Below, piece after piece: positions 19,556-27,700 of a DNA stretch of 64,000 bases. The position numbers and the translations under genes were made by a program. The notes beneath the pieces were generated by a model. It was given only the letters and a program-made list of their open reading frames with translations. It had not been told where the DNA came from and made no database searches. This DNA comes from DASXMT01 sp963812965. GTDB taxonomy: Bacteria > Actinomycetota > Acidimicrobiia > Acidimicrobiales > RAAP-2. The stretch spans positions 186,001 through 250,000 of the forward strand of contig CAWEXG010000012.1 in assembly GCA_963812965.1 (NCBI GenBank), written 5' to 3'. How positions within the stretch are numbered: position 1 is the first letter of the stretch; every line of letters starts with the position of its first letter.

Positions 19556-21095
19556 AGCCTACCAATGATGATGTCTTTGACTTCCTGGAGGATCCACCGC
19601 CTTTGGGCTGGTCGTGAATAGGTTCGGGAGTCGCTGGTTGGTTCGGCCTGACTTGGATTCTTGTGGCGTCGAACGACGTCGTCGACCGAAACCTTCCAGC
19701 CGCAGATTGAAAACGGCACGTCCCGTCTCCGAGGTGGGGTGATGGTCCGGGTTGCTCGAACAACCTCGAGCCGCCCGTCGCTCCGATCCGGGACGGCCGT
19801 GCCACCCCTTGACCAAAAGGAGAAGAAGGGATGGCTATGACCACCATAGACACTACACGCCCGGATCACCGGGGGCGTCGACACCCATGGCGACGTCCAC
19901 GTTGCCGCCGCTGTCGACCGGTGGGCAGGGTCCTTGGCACAGAGGCCTTCGAGGCGTCGCCGGCTGGCTACCAGGAGCTCTGGCCTGGCTCTGCAACTTC
20001 GGGGAGGTCACGTGCGTAGGAGTGGAGGGCACCGGCGCCTATGGCGCGGGCCTGGCCCGCTTCCTCGCGCGCCAGGGCAGTCCGGTGTCGTCGAGGTCGA
20101 CCGGCCCAATCGCCAGGCTCGGCGGAGGCAGGGCAAGTCCGATCCCCTCGACGCCGTTCAAGCGGCCCGGGCCGCGCTCGTCAGGCGCAGGCCGCTGGCG
20201 GCCAAGGCCAACGATGGCGCCGTCGAGGCCATCCGGGTGCTGTTGGTGACCCGCCGTTCGGCCACCCAGGGGCGCAATAAGGCGCTCGTCCAGATGCGCC
20301 ACTTGGTGCTCACCGGACCCGACGAGCTGCGGGTCCGATTCAAGATCTCAACCAGGCCAGGCTGGTCGACGGGCAAGGGCCTGCGCCCGCTGCGCTCGCC
20401 CGATCAGGTGACCACAGCGACAAAGACCGCCCTGCGCACGCTGGCTCAGCGTATCGGCGCCCTCGACGAGGAGCGTGGGGACCTCGACCAGCTCCTCGCT
20501 CCCCTGGTGGCTCACCACGGCCCCTGAACTGCGTGGCCCTCCGTGGCGTGGGCACCGTCGTGGCTGCCACCCTGCTCGTGGTGGCCGGCGACAACCCCGA
20601 GCGACTGACCTCCGAAGCCGCCTGGGCGCAGCTTTGCGGGGTGGCCCCGCTCGAGGCATCCTCGGGCAAGGTGACCCGGCACCGGCTGAACGCCGGTGGC
20701 GACCGGCAAGCCAACTCGGCCCTGTGGCGAATCGTGATCGTGCGAATCACCTGCGACCCTGACACCAGGGCCTACGTGGAACGACGCACCAAAGAAGGTC
20801 GCTCCAAGCGTGAGGTCATCCGGATCCTCAAGCGCTACGTCGCACGCGAGGTGTACCGACGACCCTGCCTCGCCACTGAGATCCCTGGAACGTGGACCTG
20901 GCTCCAAGCCTACCTGTCGCCCACGAGGGCTGACCTGAAACCGAACCGCCGGTCCACGGCCAGGCACCGCGACGTCGAAGACGCGTGGCTTAATAAGAGC
21001 ATGCCCTCCGTCAGAGTGGCTCGTCATTGGTGTGCCCGCTGTCTCCGCTCTCGAACATCCCTCCATTGGGACCTTGACATCAATAGGAGCTTCGG
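19556..21095 (+). mobile_element. IS110-family element, copy 1 (degenerate)
   Basis: About 1,540 bases that align end to end with copy 2 (53856-55390): a 275-base non-coding left end, a transposase reading frame and about 215 bases of right non-coding sequence. Shared sequence begins AGCCTACCAATGATG and ends AATAGGAGCTTCGG. There are no terminal inverted repeats and no evident target duplication, as expected of IS110. It differs from copy 2 by scattered substitutions and several indels, so it is inactive or badly sequenced. It lies between ygfZ and trpC, antisense to the operon. Confidence 0.88.
19831..20879 (+). pseudogene. IS110 transposase, frameshifted copy
   Basis: Starts at the same ATG and ribosome-binding site (AGGAGAAGAAGGG) as copy 2 but breaks frame after nine codons: copy 1 has an extra C near 19860. 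Further indels lie near 19983 (two bases missing), 20070-20092, 20515-20530 and 20860. The DEDD acidic segments (VDTHGD, GVEGTGAYG, KSDPLDAV) and the C-terminal Ser region (APLEASSGK) are recognisable in different frames. No full-length transposase can be made from this copy as written. Confidence 0.88.
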
Positions 21096-21241
21096 TGCTG
21101 GTACCTGGCTCCGGTGACCGTCGTCACTGTCTCGTGCCGTATCCGGTGACGTTCGCTCTGTTCACGGCGAGTCATGGTTCCTCACTGGCAAGGACGAGGT
21201 CGCAGACGATGCCGGACACAGAACGAGAGTTGCCGGGTCTC

Positions 21242-22213
21242 TCAGCTGACGAGGGGGAGGGGTCTGGCTTCGGCTCCGATCTCCATCGGACGGCCGTCGA
21301 TCTGGAAACGGACGGAGACCTGTGACGGAGGGGTCACCCGTCGCTGGATGGTGGCCAGGCCGACGGCGGTGCGGAGTCCGGGAGACCATGCCACCGAGGT
21401 GAGACTCCCGACCACATGCTCACCGTCGACGGTGTGCACCGTTGCACCCACAGGCGGAACGGGTCGTTCGCCGGGGGTGCCGTCCATCACGATCCCGCTC
21501 AATCGACGGGCCACGTTGGTTCCCCGGGCATCGAGTCGAGCGACCAGCTCCTGGCCGGTGAAGCATCCCTTGGTAAACGACACCGAGCGTTCGACCAGAC
21601 CGGCCTCGGCAGGGATGGTGGCCGAGGTCAGCTCTGCGCCCATGAGAGGGATGCCGCTCTCGATGCGTACCGCCTCCCAAGCGGATATCCCGCAGTGGCG
21701 TACGCCATCCGGGAGCTCTGGCGAGGGTCCCAGTAGGTCGAAGCCGGAGACCCCCGGCCACTCCACAGGAGCAGGGAGGATCGTCGGATCGTCCAGCAGT
21801 GGGATCGAAGCAGATCCCGGACCACGCACGGCGATGCATGTCCACGAGAGCGGTGCCACGTCGACCTTGACCCGCAGCCGGAATCGCTCTAGCCGTGTCT
21901 GGACGGCGTCGCCGTACCCGGCGTCGGTATCAAGTACGTACGCCTCGGCAGCGGTCCGAACCACCCGGACCAGTGCGTCCACCTTTCCCTGGGGAGTGAG
22001 CAAGAGCGCATCGGCGGCCTGGCCCACTGCCAGCTCGGCTACGTCTTGGCTGCACTGGCCCTGGAGATACTCGGTGGCATCGTCGCCGGAGACCAGCAAC
22101 ACGTCTCGTGAAAGGACGAATCCTCCTACACCGGAGCGAAATGCTTCGTAATCGTTAGACACGGACGACTCGGCGTCGGACGTTTCGATTGCAGGGTCCG
22201 GACAGGCCATCAA
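21242..22213 (-). CDS. ygfZ: Folate-binding YgfZ/GcvT-like iron-sulfur cluster assembly protein
   Basis: A 323-residue GcvT-fold protein. The diagnostic YgfZ signature K-G-C-F-x-G-Q-E appears as FTKGCFTGQELVARLDARG in the middle of the protein. The family uses tetrahydrofolate to help maintain or repair certain Fe-S enzymes. Its ATG overlaps the trpE stop (ATGA), so it is translationally coupled inside the trp run, between trpE and trpC. The spacer of 146 bases to IS110 copy 1 contains no gene. Confidence 0.88.
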   Translation of the reverse strand: MMACPDPAIETSDAESSVSNDYEAFRSGVGGFVLSRDVLLVSGDDATEYLQGQCSQDVAELAVGQAADALLLTPQGKVDALVRVVRTAAEAYVLDTDAGYGDAVQTRLERFRLRVKVDVAPLSWTCIAVRGPGSASIPLLDDPTILPAPVEWPGVSGFDLLGPSPELPDGVRHCGISAWEAVRIESGIPLMGAELTSATIPAEAGLVERSVSFTKGCFTGQELVARLDARGTNVARRLSGIVMDGTPGERPVPPVGATVHTVDGEHVVGSLTSVAWSPGLRTAVGLATIQRRVTPPSQVSVRFQIDGRPMEIGAEARPLPLVS

Positions 22214-23898
22214 CCCCCCTGGGCCGCTGGAGTGGCTTGAGCGGCGCCATCCCCCGCTGGAGTGGCTTGAGCGGCGCCATCCCCCGCTGGAGTGGCCCGG
22301 TCTGCGTCAGCCGCTCGAGCCGCTCGAGCCGCACGAGCCATGGCCACTGCCGAGAGCAGGGCAGCTGCCTTGTGAGCACACTCGGCGTTCTCCGAAGCAG
22401 GATCGCTGTCGGCCACGATGCCCGCTCCTGCTTGCACCGAGGCGCGCCCGTCCGGATTGACCGTCATGGTCCGAATGGCGATGGCGGTATCGAGGTTGCC
22501 GGAGAAGTCGAGATAGCCGACCACCCCTCCGTAGATGCCTCGCTTCGTGGTCTCCAGGTCGTCGATGATCTGCATGGCCCGTACCTTGGGTGCTCCCGAC
22601 AGCGTGCCGGCAGGCAACGTGGCCCGAAGGACATCTATGGGTCCATTGCCCGGAGCGAGCGTTCCCGATACCTGTGAGGTCATGTGCATGATGTGGCTGT
22701 AGCGCTCTACGACCATCATCTCGTCGACCTGTTCGGTGCCGAACGAGACGACCCGCCCTACGTCGTTACGGGCCAGATCGACCAACATGACGTGTTCGGC
22801 AACTTCCTTTGGGTCTTCCACCAGCTCTCCCTGGAGCCGGACGTCCTCTCCCGATGTACGGCCTCGAGGTCGTGACCCGGCGATGGGTCGAGAGGTAACC
22901 ACCCCGTCTCGTAGGCGCACCATTGGCTCTGGCGACGCGCCCACCACCGTGACCTCTGGAAATCGCAGAAAGTACAAGTACGGGCTGGGATTGACCAGCC
23001 GAAGTACTCGGTACACATCGAATGGGTCGACGCCGAGCTCAGGCAGGTCGAACCGTTGAGACAGGACCACCTGAAAGATGTCCCCCGCCGTGACGTGCTC
23101 CTTTGCTGCCCGGACTCCGTTCATGTACAGCTCAGAGGACATCGTGGACACGACATCGTCCGGGGCTCCCGAACGCTGAGGCACCAGACGAGCAGCTTCG
23201 TCGAGCGGGAGGAAGCAGTCGGCAGCCAGCTCGTCCAACCGGGTGCAGGCCGCGTCGAACGCCGCCTCCAACTGCTCGGTGTCCCACGTCGGATCGATCA
23301 GTACGTTCTCGATGAGGACCACCCGCTGGCGCCAGTGGTCGAAGGCGGCGAGCTGGCCGATGACGGCGACGATGGCGTCTGGATGACCGAGGTCGTCGGT
23401 TGGTACGTGAGGAAGGTGTTCCACTTCACGAACCACGTCGTAGCCGAGATAGCCCACCAGACCAGCGTGGAGTGGAGGGAGATCGGACAGCTCAGGAGAG
23501 TCGAAAGCATCGAGGATGGTCTCGAGCGCGGCCAGGATGCCTCCATCACCCGCGACAGCTTCGGCGGTGAAGTCGTCGAGACACAGCGATCCATGGGTGG
23601 TGACATGGCGGCCGCGGGCGATCACCGTTGCCAACGGGTTGCGTCCGATGAAGGAGTAACGGCCCCACCGCTCGCCCCCTTCGACCGACTCGAGCAAGAA
23701 CCCCGGTCTGTCTCGGACGATCCGGAGAAACGTGCCTACCGGGGTGAGGGTATCCGCGACTATCTCCCGCCACACCGGAACGATCTGGTGCTTTGCCGCC
23801 AGGACCCGGAACGTTTCACGACCGGGACCGTTGGGCTGTGAGGACACTCCCATCGCAGGCTTCGGCGCCCCCGTTGCCGTAGATCCTTGTGCAGTCAT
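22210..23898 (-). CDS. trpE: Anthranilate synthase component I
   Basis: A chorismate-utilising enzyme of 562 residues. The N-terminal feedback-binding region includes LLESVEGGERWGRYSFIGR (the tryptophan-site LLES motif). The catalytic C-terminal half has IFQVVLSQRF, PSPYLYFLRF, ASPEPMVRL, RPIAGSRPRG, ELVEDPKEVAEHVMLVDLARND, TLPAGTLSGAPKVRAM and QAGAGIVADSDP. The ATG at 23898 overlaps the hisI stop (ATGA). Its last 45 or so residues are low-complexity Ala/Gly/Asp repeats encoded by tandem DNA repeats. The glutamine-amidotransferase partner trpG and trpD are not in this window. Confidence 0.94.
   Translation of the reverse strand: MTAQGSTATGAPKPAMGVSSQPNGPGRETFRVLAAKHQIVPVWREIVADTLTPVGTFLRIVRDRPGFLLESVEGGERWGRYSFIGRNPLATVIARGRHVTTHGSLCLDDFTAEAVAGDGGILAALETILDAFDSPELSDLPPLHAGLVGYLGYDVVREVEHLPHVPTDDLGHPDAIVAVIGQLAAFDHWRQRVVLIENVLIDPTWDTEQLEAAFDAACTRLDELAADCFLPLDEAARLVPQRSGAPDDVVSTMSSELYMNGVRAAKEHVTAGDIFQVVLSQRFDLPELGVDPFDVYRVLRLVNPSPYLYFLRFPEVTVVGASPEPMVRLRDGVVTSRPIAGSRPRGRTSGEDVRLQGELVEDPKEVAEHVMLVDLARNDVGRVVSFGTEQVDEMMVVERYSHIMHMTSQVSGTLAPGNGPIDVLRATLPAGTLSGAPKVRAMQIIDDLETTKRGIYGGVVGYLDFSGNLDTAIAIRTMTVNPDGRASVQAGAGIVADSDPASENAECAHKAAALLSAVAMARAARAARAADADRATPAGDGAAQATPAGDGAAQATPAAQGG
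22224..22296. repeat. Tandem repeat, 30-bp unit x 2.4, inside the trpE 3' end
   Basis: Units at 22224-22253 and 22254-22283 plus 13 bases of a third are identical. In the trpE frame each unit encodes ATPAGDGAAQ. Immediately beyond (22309-22338), a 9-bp repeat GCCGCTCGA occurs about three times and encodes ARA-type residues. The repeats extend the protein beyond its catalytic domain and are unlikely to matter for catalysis. Confidence 0.9.
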
Positions 23899-24299
23899 AT
23901 GGCGGTGCCGTGCGAGGTGGCGAGGTGCGTCCCGAAGCGGCGGTAGAAGCACGAACGCTCTCCTGTATGACACGCTCCCCTGCCCTCTTGGTCGACGAGG
24001 ACCAGCAGCGCATCACCGTCACAGTCGTAGCTGACGCTTCGTACCCACTGACGATCTCCCGACGTCTCCCCTTTGCACCAGTACTCCTGACGGCTGCGGC
24101 TCCAGAACCAGGTGCGGCCGGTCTGCAGTGTCTTTCGGAGGGAGTCCGCGTTCATCCATGCCAACATCAGGACGGTCCCGTCGGAAACATCCTGGACGAT
24201 GGCGGGCACCAGGCCGTCGGCGTTATAAACCACGCGGGCCAGCTCTTCGTCAGTGCAGTCGATGGGTGTGGCGGTATAGGTCGTACCGGTTGTGGTCAC
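23895..24299 (-). CDS. hisI: Phosphoribosyl-AMP cyclohydrolase
   Basis: A 134-residue zinc enzyme of histidine synthesis. The signatures are MLAWMNADSLRKTLQTG, WFWSRSRQEYWCKGETSG and DCDGDALLVLVDQEGRGACHTGERSCFYR, which supply the Mg and Zn ligands (Cys residues). It starts at GTG 24299 and overlaps trpE by four bases. It is separated from hisF by the GroES-like gene. There is no fused HisE domain. Confidence 0.94.
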   Translation of the reverse strand: MTTTGTTYTATPIDCTDEELARVVYNADGLVPAIVQDVSDGTVLMLAWMNADSLRKTLQTGRTWFWSRSRQEYWCKGETSGDRQWVRSVSYDCDGDALLVLVDQEGRGACHTGERSCFYRRFGTHLATSHGTAI

Positions 24300-24416
24300 A
24301 GCTCGTGCTCCCTGATTTCTGGAGGTCCAGCTGATGGATAGTCCAGGCTCGCTGATCCATCCTGCCTGTCCGCTGGATCCCTCGTGATGATGCTCATGTC
24401 GTCGCCCAGTCTCGTA

Positions 24417-24809
24417 TCAGAGGTAGAGGCCGGTCCCACCATCGATCCGCTCCGAGGCTACGGCGTGGACGTCCCGCTCTCGCAGAATGACGTACTCGTC
24501 ACCCTGCATCTCGACTTCGAACCGGTCTTCAGGGTTGAAGAGCACCTTGTCCCCCACCTTGACCGTACGGACATGCGGCCCGATAGCCACGGCTTCAGCC
24601 CACGTCAGCCTCCGGGACACCTGTGCGGTGGCCGGGATCAAGATCCCGGCTCGGGACCGGCGTTCACCATCGGCCTGCGCCACCTGGACCAGTACTCTGT
24701 CGGCAAGGACGGTGATCGGGATCTGCGGATCGTCCGGTGACCCGTTTCGGCTGGTCGTCGGCGCTTCTGGGGATGAGGATGCCACCCGTTCAAGGCTACC
24801 GCACGCCAT
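24417..24809 (-). CDS. GroES-like (Cpn10-fold) protein in the his cluster
   Basis: A 130-residue protein whose residues 30-125 match the Cpn10 beta-barrel pattern: ITVLADRVLVQV at the start, a mobile-loop region SRAGILIPATA, AVAIGPHVRTVKVGDKVLFNPED, then YVILRERDVHAV. It is longer than true GroES because of a Ser/Pro-rich N-terminus of about 30 residues, and no groEL is adjacent. The mobile loop differs from the canonical GroES GGIVLP pattern. It may be a paralogue with a dedicated role. Placement between hisF and hisI shows only that it is co-transcribed with them. Confidence 0.7.
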   Translation of the reverse strand: MACGSLERVASSSPEAPTTSRNGSPDDPQIPITVLADRVLVQVAQADGERRSRAGILIPATAQVSRRLTWAEAVAIGPHVRTVKVGDKVLFNPEDRFEVEMQGDEYVILRERDVHAVASERIDGGTGLYL

Positions 24810-24842
24810 CTTCGGTTCAGACCGACAACGGATACGAGCCGG

Positions 24843-25613
24843 TCAACGAGGGCGTACCGCTACTCCTGCAGCGGCCAGATGCGTTTTCGCCTCACCGATC
24901 GTGAACTCACGTCGATGGAAGATGGACGCGGCCAAAACGGCGTCGGCGGCACCCTCGAGCGCGCCTGCGACCAGATCGTCGAGTGTGCCGACTCCACCAG
25001 AAGCCACGATGGGCACCGCGCACAGGTCCGAGACCGCCCGGGTCAACGCCAGGTCGAACCCATCTCGGGTGCCATCCCGGTCCATCGATGTCAGTAGGAT
25101 CTCGCCTGCTCCCGACACCGCACACTGTTCGGCCCACTCCAAGGCGTCGAGCCCGGTTCGGGTGCGCCCACCGTGCGTGAACACCTCCCAGCCGTCGGCA
25201 CGGTCTCCTAGCCGTGTCCGTACGTCGATGGCCACCACCACGCACTGTGCGCCGAACTCGGCTGCCAGCTCAGCCACCAGAGCCGGTCGGTCAACGGCTG
25301 CAGTATTGACACCCACCTTGTCGGCTCCAGCTCGCAACAGACGACGGGCGTCCTCGACGGAGCGAACCCCTCCTCCAACGGTGAAGGGGATGAAGACCTG
25401 CTCGGCTGTGCGGGACACCACGTCGACCATGGTGTCCCGGCCGTCAGCGGACGCGGTGATATCCAGAAAGACCAGCTCATCGGCACCTTCGGCGTCGTAA
25501 CGGGCGGCGAGCTCCACCGGATCACCGGCATCGACCAGGTCGCCGAACTGTACCCCTTTGACCACCCGGCCGGCGTCGACGTCGAGACAGGGGATCACCC
25601 GGACGTTGCGCAT
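24843..25613 (-). CDS. hisF: Imidazole glycerol phosphate synthase cyclase subunit
   Basis: A 256-residue TIM barrel. It starts MRNVRVIPCLDVDAGRVVKG with the catalytic Asp, and has VVAIDVRTRLGDRADG with the second Asp. The phosphate loops FIPFTVGGGVRSVEDAR and PIVASGGVGTLDDL and the HisF-type ILLTSMDRDGTRDGFDLAL are present. It overlaps hisA by 19 bases. It pairs with HisH, encoded one gene further upstream, to make IGP and AICAR. Confidence 0.96.
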   Translation of the reverse strand: MRNVRVIPCLDVDAGRVVKGVQFGDLVDAGDPVELAARYDAEGADELVFLDITASADGRDTMVDVVSRTAEQVFIPFTVGGGVRSVEDARRLLRAGADKVGVNTAAVDRPALVAELAAEFGAQCVVVAIDVRTRLGDRADGWEVFTHGGRTRTGLDALEWAEQCAVSGAGEILLTSMDRDGTRDGFDLALTRAVSDLCAVPIVASGGVGTLDDLVAGALEGAADAVLAASIFHRREFTIGEAKTHLAAAGVAVRPR

Positions 25614-26356
25614 GCGGCGATCGCCTCCCTTACTGTCATCCGGCCATCGACCAACGCCTTGCCGGTGATCGCCCCTGCCAGGCGGCGTTCCTTGCCATCA
25701 ACAACCACCGACAGTCGGGCCAACGCCTCGAGGTCGGCCGTCGAGCCGATCCCTCCCGATGCGATGACCGGGGACGACGTTGCCCCGAGCACCTCGATGA
25801 GCCCATTGAGGTCCGGTCCGGTCAACGTGCCGTCCCGCTCGATCGAGGTGACGATCACCGCAGCCAGGGCTACGTCGGCGAGGTCACAGAGAAGCTCCAC
25901 GACGGTTCGTCCGCTCCCCTGTTCCCAGCCGCGGACGGCCACATCCGGTCGCCCGTCGTCACCCGTGCGGTAGTCGAGACCGATCGCAACCCGGCCGGGA
26001 AACCGGGCTGTCGCCCGACGGGCCAGGTCGGGGTCGTCGAGCACAGCGGTACCGAGGATGACCCTCGTCACCCCACCGTCGATAAGCTCGGCCACGTCTT
26101 GCTCTGTGCGTATACCGCCACCTGTCTGCACCGGGATGTCCACTGCTGCGGCAAGCGCGACGACGAGGTTTCGATTGACGGGACGACCGGATCGGGCTGC
26201 ATCGAGATCCACGACGTGCAGCCAAGGAGCGCCTTGCCCTGCGAACGCCGCTCCCAATTCGATCGGGTCGCCGTACTCGGTCTGTCTGTCGAAGTCCCCC
26301 TGGGTGAGGCGAACTGCTCCGCCGTCCCGAATATCGATGGCCGGGTACAGGTCCAT
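25595..26356 (-). CDS. hisA: Phosphoribosylformimino-AICAR-ribotide isomerase
   Basis: A 253-residue TIM barrel beginning MDLYPAIDIRDGGAVRLTQGD. The phosphate loops IPVQTGGGIRTEQD and PVIASGGIGSTADLEAL and the catalytic-type IVTSIERDGTLTGPD are present. The ATG at 26356 overlaps the hisH stop (TGATG). A much longer open frame runs upstream to 26875 but is the shadow of hisH. In some Actinobacteria this enzyme is the dual-function PriA; trpF is present separately here, so HisA-only activity is expected. Confidence 0.94.
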   Translation of the reverse strand: MDLYPAIDIRDGGAVRLTQGDFDRQTEYGDPIELGAAFAGQGAPWLHVVDLDAARSGRPVNRNLVVALAAAVDIPVQTGGGIRTEQDVAELIDGGVTRVILGTAVLDDPDLARRATARFPGRVAIGLDYRTGDDGRPDVAVRGWEQGSGRTVVELLCDLADVALAAVIVTSIERDGTLTGPDLNGLIEVLGATSSPVIASGGIGSTADLEALARLSVVVDGKERRLAGAITGKALVDGRMTVREAIAACATSG

Positions 26357-27027
26357 CAGGAGGCTGTACCGCCGGCAGTGGGTTGCCCGGCTGTGCCGTC
26401 GGTCAGCGTCTGGGCAGCCGTCGTCGAACAGGCGGATACGAAGTTCGCCAGGATGGCCAACCCGCTGGCACCTGACTTCTCCGGGTGGAACTGCGTCCCC
26501 CATACGGTGCCTTGTTCGGCCGAGGCAGTGACCGTGCCGCCGTACTCGCAGGTGGATGTGGTCTGTGCGGTCAGCTCGGGGGCAAAGGAGTGTACGAAGT
26601 ACACCCACGGCTGCTCGCCGAGCCCGCGTAGCAACCGCGACTCGACGCCAGGTGGCCGGTCGAGCTGGTTCCACTGCATCTGTGGATGCTTCACCCCAGG
26701 GGGAAGGGAGCGAACCGTTCCGGGAAGCACACCGAGACCGGCGCTTCCGGGGTCCTCCTCCGATCCCTCGTACAGCAGCTGGAAGCCGACACAGATCCCC
26801 AGAAACGGGATATGCCGACTCATGGCGTCTCTGGCCGCGGTATCGAGCCCGGTGGCTCGAAGGGCGCCGGCACACGGTCCGAAGGCACCGACCCCAGGCA
26901 AGACCACACCGTCCGCGGTCGCCACCTCGTCGGGGTCATCGACCAACCTGGCATCGGCACCGAGGTGCACCAGGGCCTTCTCGGCCGAACGAAGGTTGCC
27001 GATGCCGTAGTCGAGAACGGCGATCAC
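26356..27027 (-). CDS. hisH: Imidazole glycerol phosphate synthase glutaminase subunit
   Basis: A class I glutamine amidotransferase of 223 residues. It starts VIAVLDYGIGNLRSAEKAL, and has the oxyanion strand VVLPGVGAFGPC, the nucleophile Cys in FLGICVGFQLLYEGSEE, and the His/Glu pair in GTQFHPEKSG. I chose GTG 27027 because it sits at the conserved N-terminus; an open frame continues to 27144 across the hisB end but is unconserved. It supplies ammonia to HisF. Confidence 0.93.
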   Translation of the reverse strand: MIAVLDYGIGNLRSAEKALVHLGADARLVDDPDEVATADGVVLPGVGAFGPCAGALRATGLDTAARDAMSRHIPFLGICVGFQLLYEGSEEDPGSAGLGVLPGTVRSLPPGVKHPQMQWNQLDRPPGVESRLLRGLGEQPWVYFVHSFAPELTAQTTSTCEYGGTVTASAEQGTVWGTQFHPEKSGASGLAILANFVSACSTTAAQTLTDGTAGQPTAGGTAS

Positions 27028-27070
27028 GGCAGTGCGGAACGGAGAAACAGTGCAAACGCAGGCACGGTGA

Positions 27071-27700
27071 TCACAGCGTTCCCTTCGTGGAAGGAATGTC
27101 CGCACCCTCGCGGCGAACGGCATCACGGAGGGCGCGCGCCACACCTTTGAACGATGCTTCGACGATGTGATGGGTGTTCTTTCCCGTCTGCAACCGAACG
27201 TGGAGCGTCAGGGCTGCCGACGTGGCAAAGGCGCGCCAGAACTCCTCGGCAAGTTGCGGATCGAACGGCGGCGTGCCCAGTGGGGCAACATCAGGGGGAA
27301 ACCCGACGTCATAGGCGAGATAGGGACGGCCGGAAAGGTCGAGAGCGACCTCGACCAGTGCCTCGTCGAGGGGCAGGTTGATGGAGCCGAAGCGACGGAT
27401 TCCCGCCTTGTCCCCGAGCGCTTCGGCGAGAGCCTCGCCAACGGTGATGCCCACGTCTTCCACGGTGTGATGGGCATCGACATCGAGATCGCCCTCTGCT
27501 TTCACCGTGAGGTCGAAGCCGCTGTGCCGGCCGAGTTGGCTGACCATATGGTCGAAGAACGGGAGCCCGGTGGCAACCTCGGTCACACCGGAGCCGTCGA
27601 CGTCCAGGGTGACCTCGATCGACGTCTCTTTGGTGGAACGTTTCTGCCTCGCCTTTCTGGAGTCGAGAGGCGGTAAGGCTGAGGGTGATGTAACAGTCAT
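27071..27700 (-). CDS. hisB: Imidazoleglycerol-phosphate dehydratase
   Basis: A 209-residue monofunctional IGPD. The Mn-binding motifs DVDAHHTVEDVGITVGEAL and KNTHHIVEASFKGVARALR and the TGLPFFDHMVSQLGRHSGFD segment are intact. The ATG at 27700 (MTVTSPSA) overlaps the hisC stop (ATGA); the longer open frame upstream is hisC antisense noise. There is no phosphatase domain, as usual outside Enterobacteria. Confidence 0.95.
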   Translation of the reverse strand: MTVTSPSALPPLDSRKARQKRSTKETSIEVTLDVDGSGVTEVATGLPFFDHMVSQLGRHSGFDLTVKAEGDLDVDAHHTVEDVGITVGEALAEALGDKAGIRRFGSINLPLDEALVEVALDLSGRPYLAYDVGFPPDVAPLGTPPFDPQLAEEFWRAFATSAALTLHVRLQTGKNTHHIVEASFKGVARALRDAVRREGADIPSTKGTL

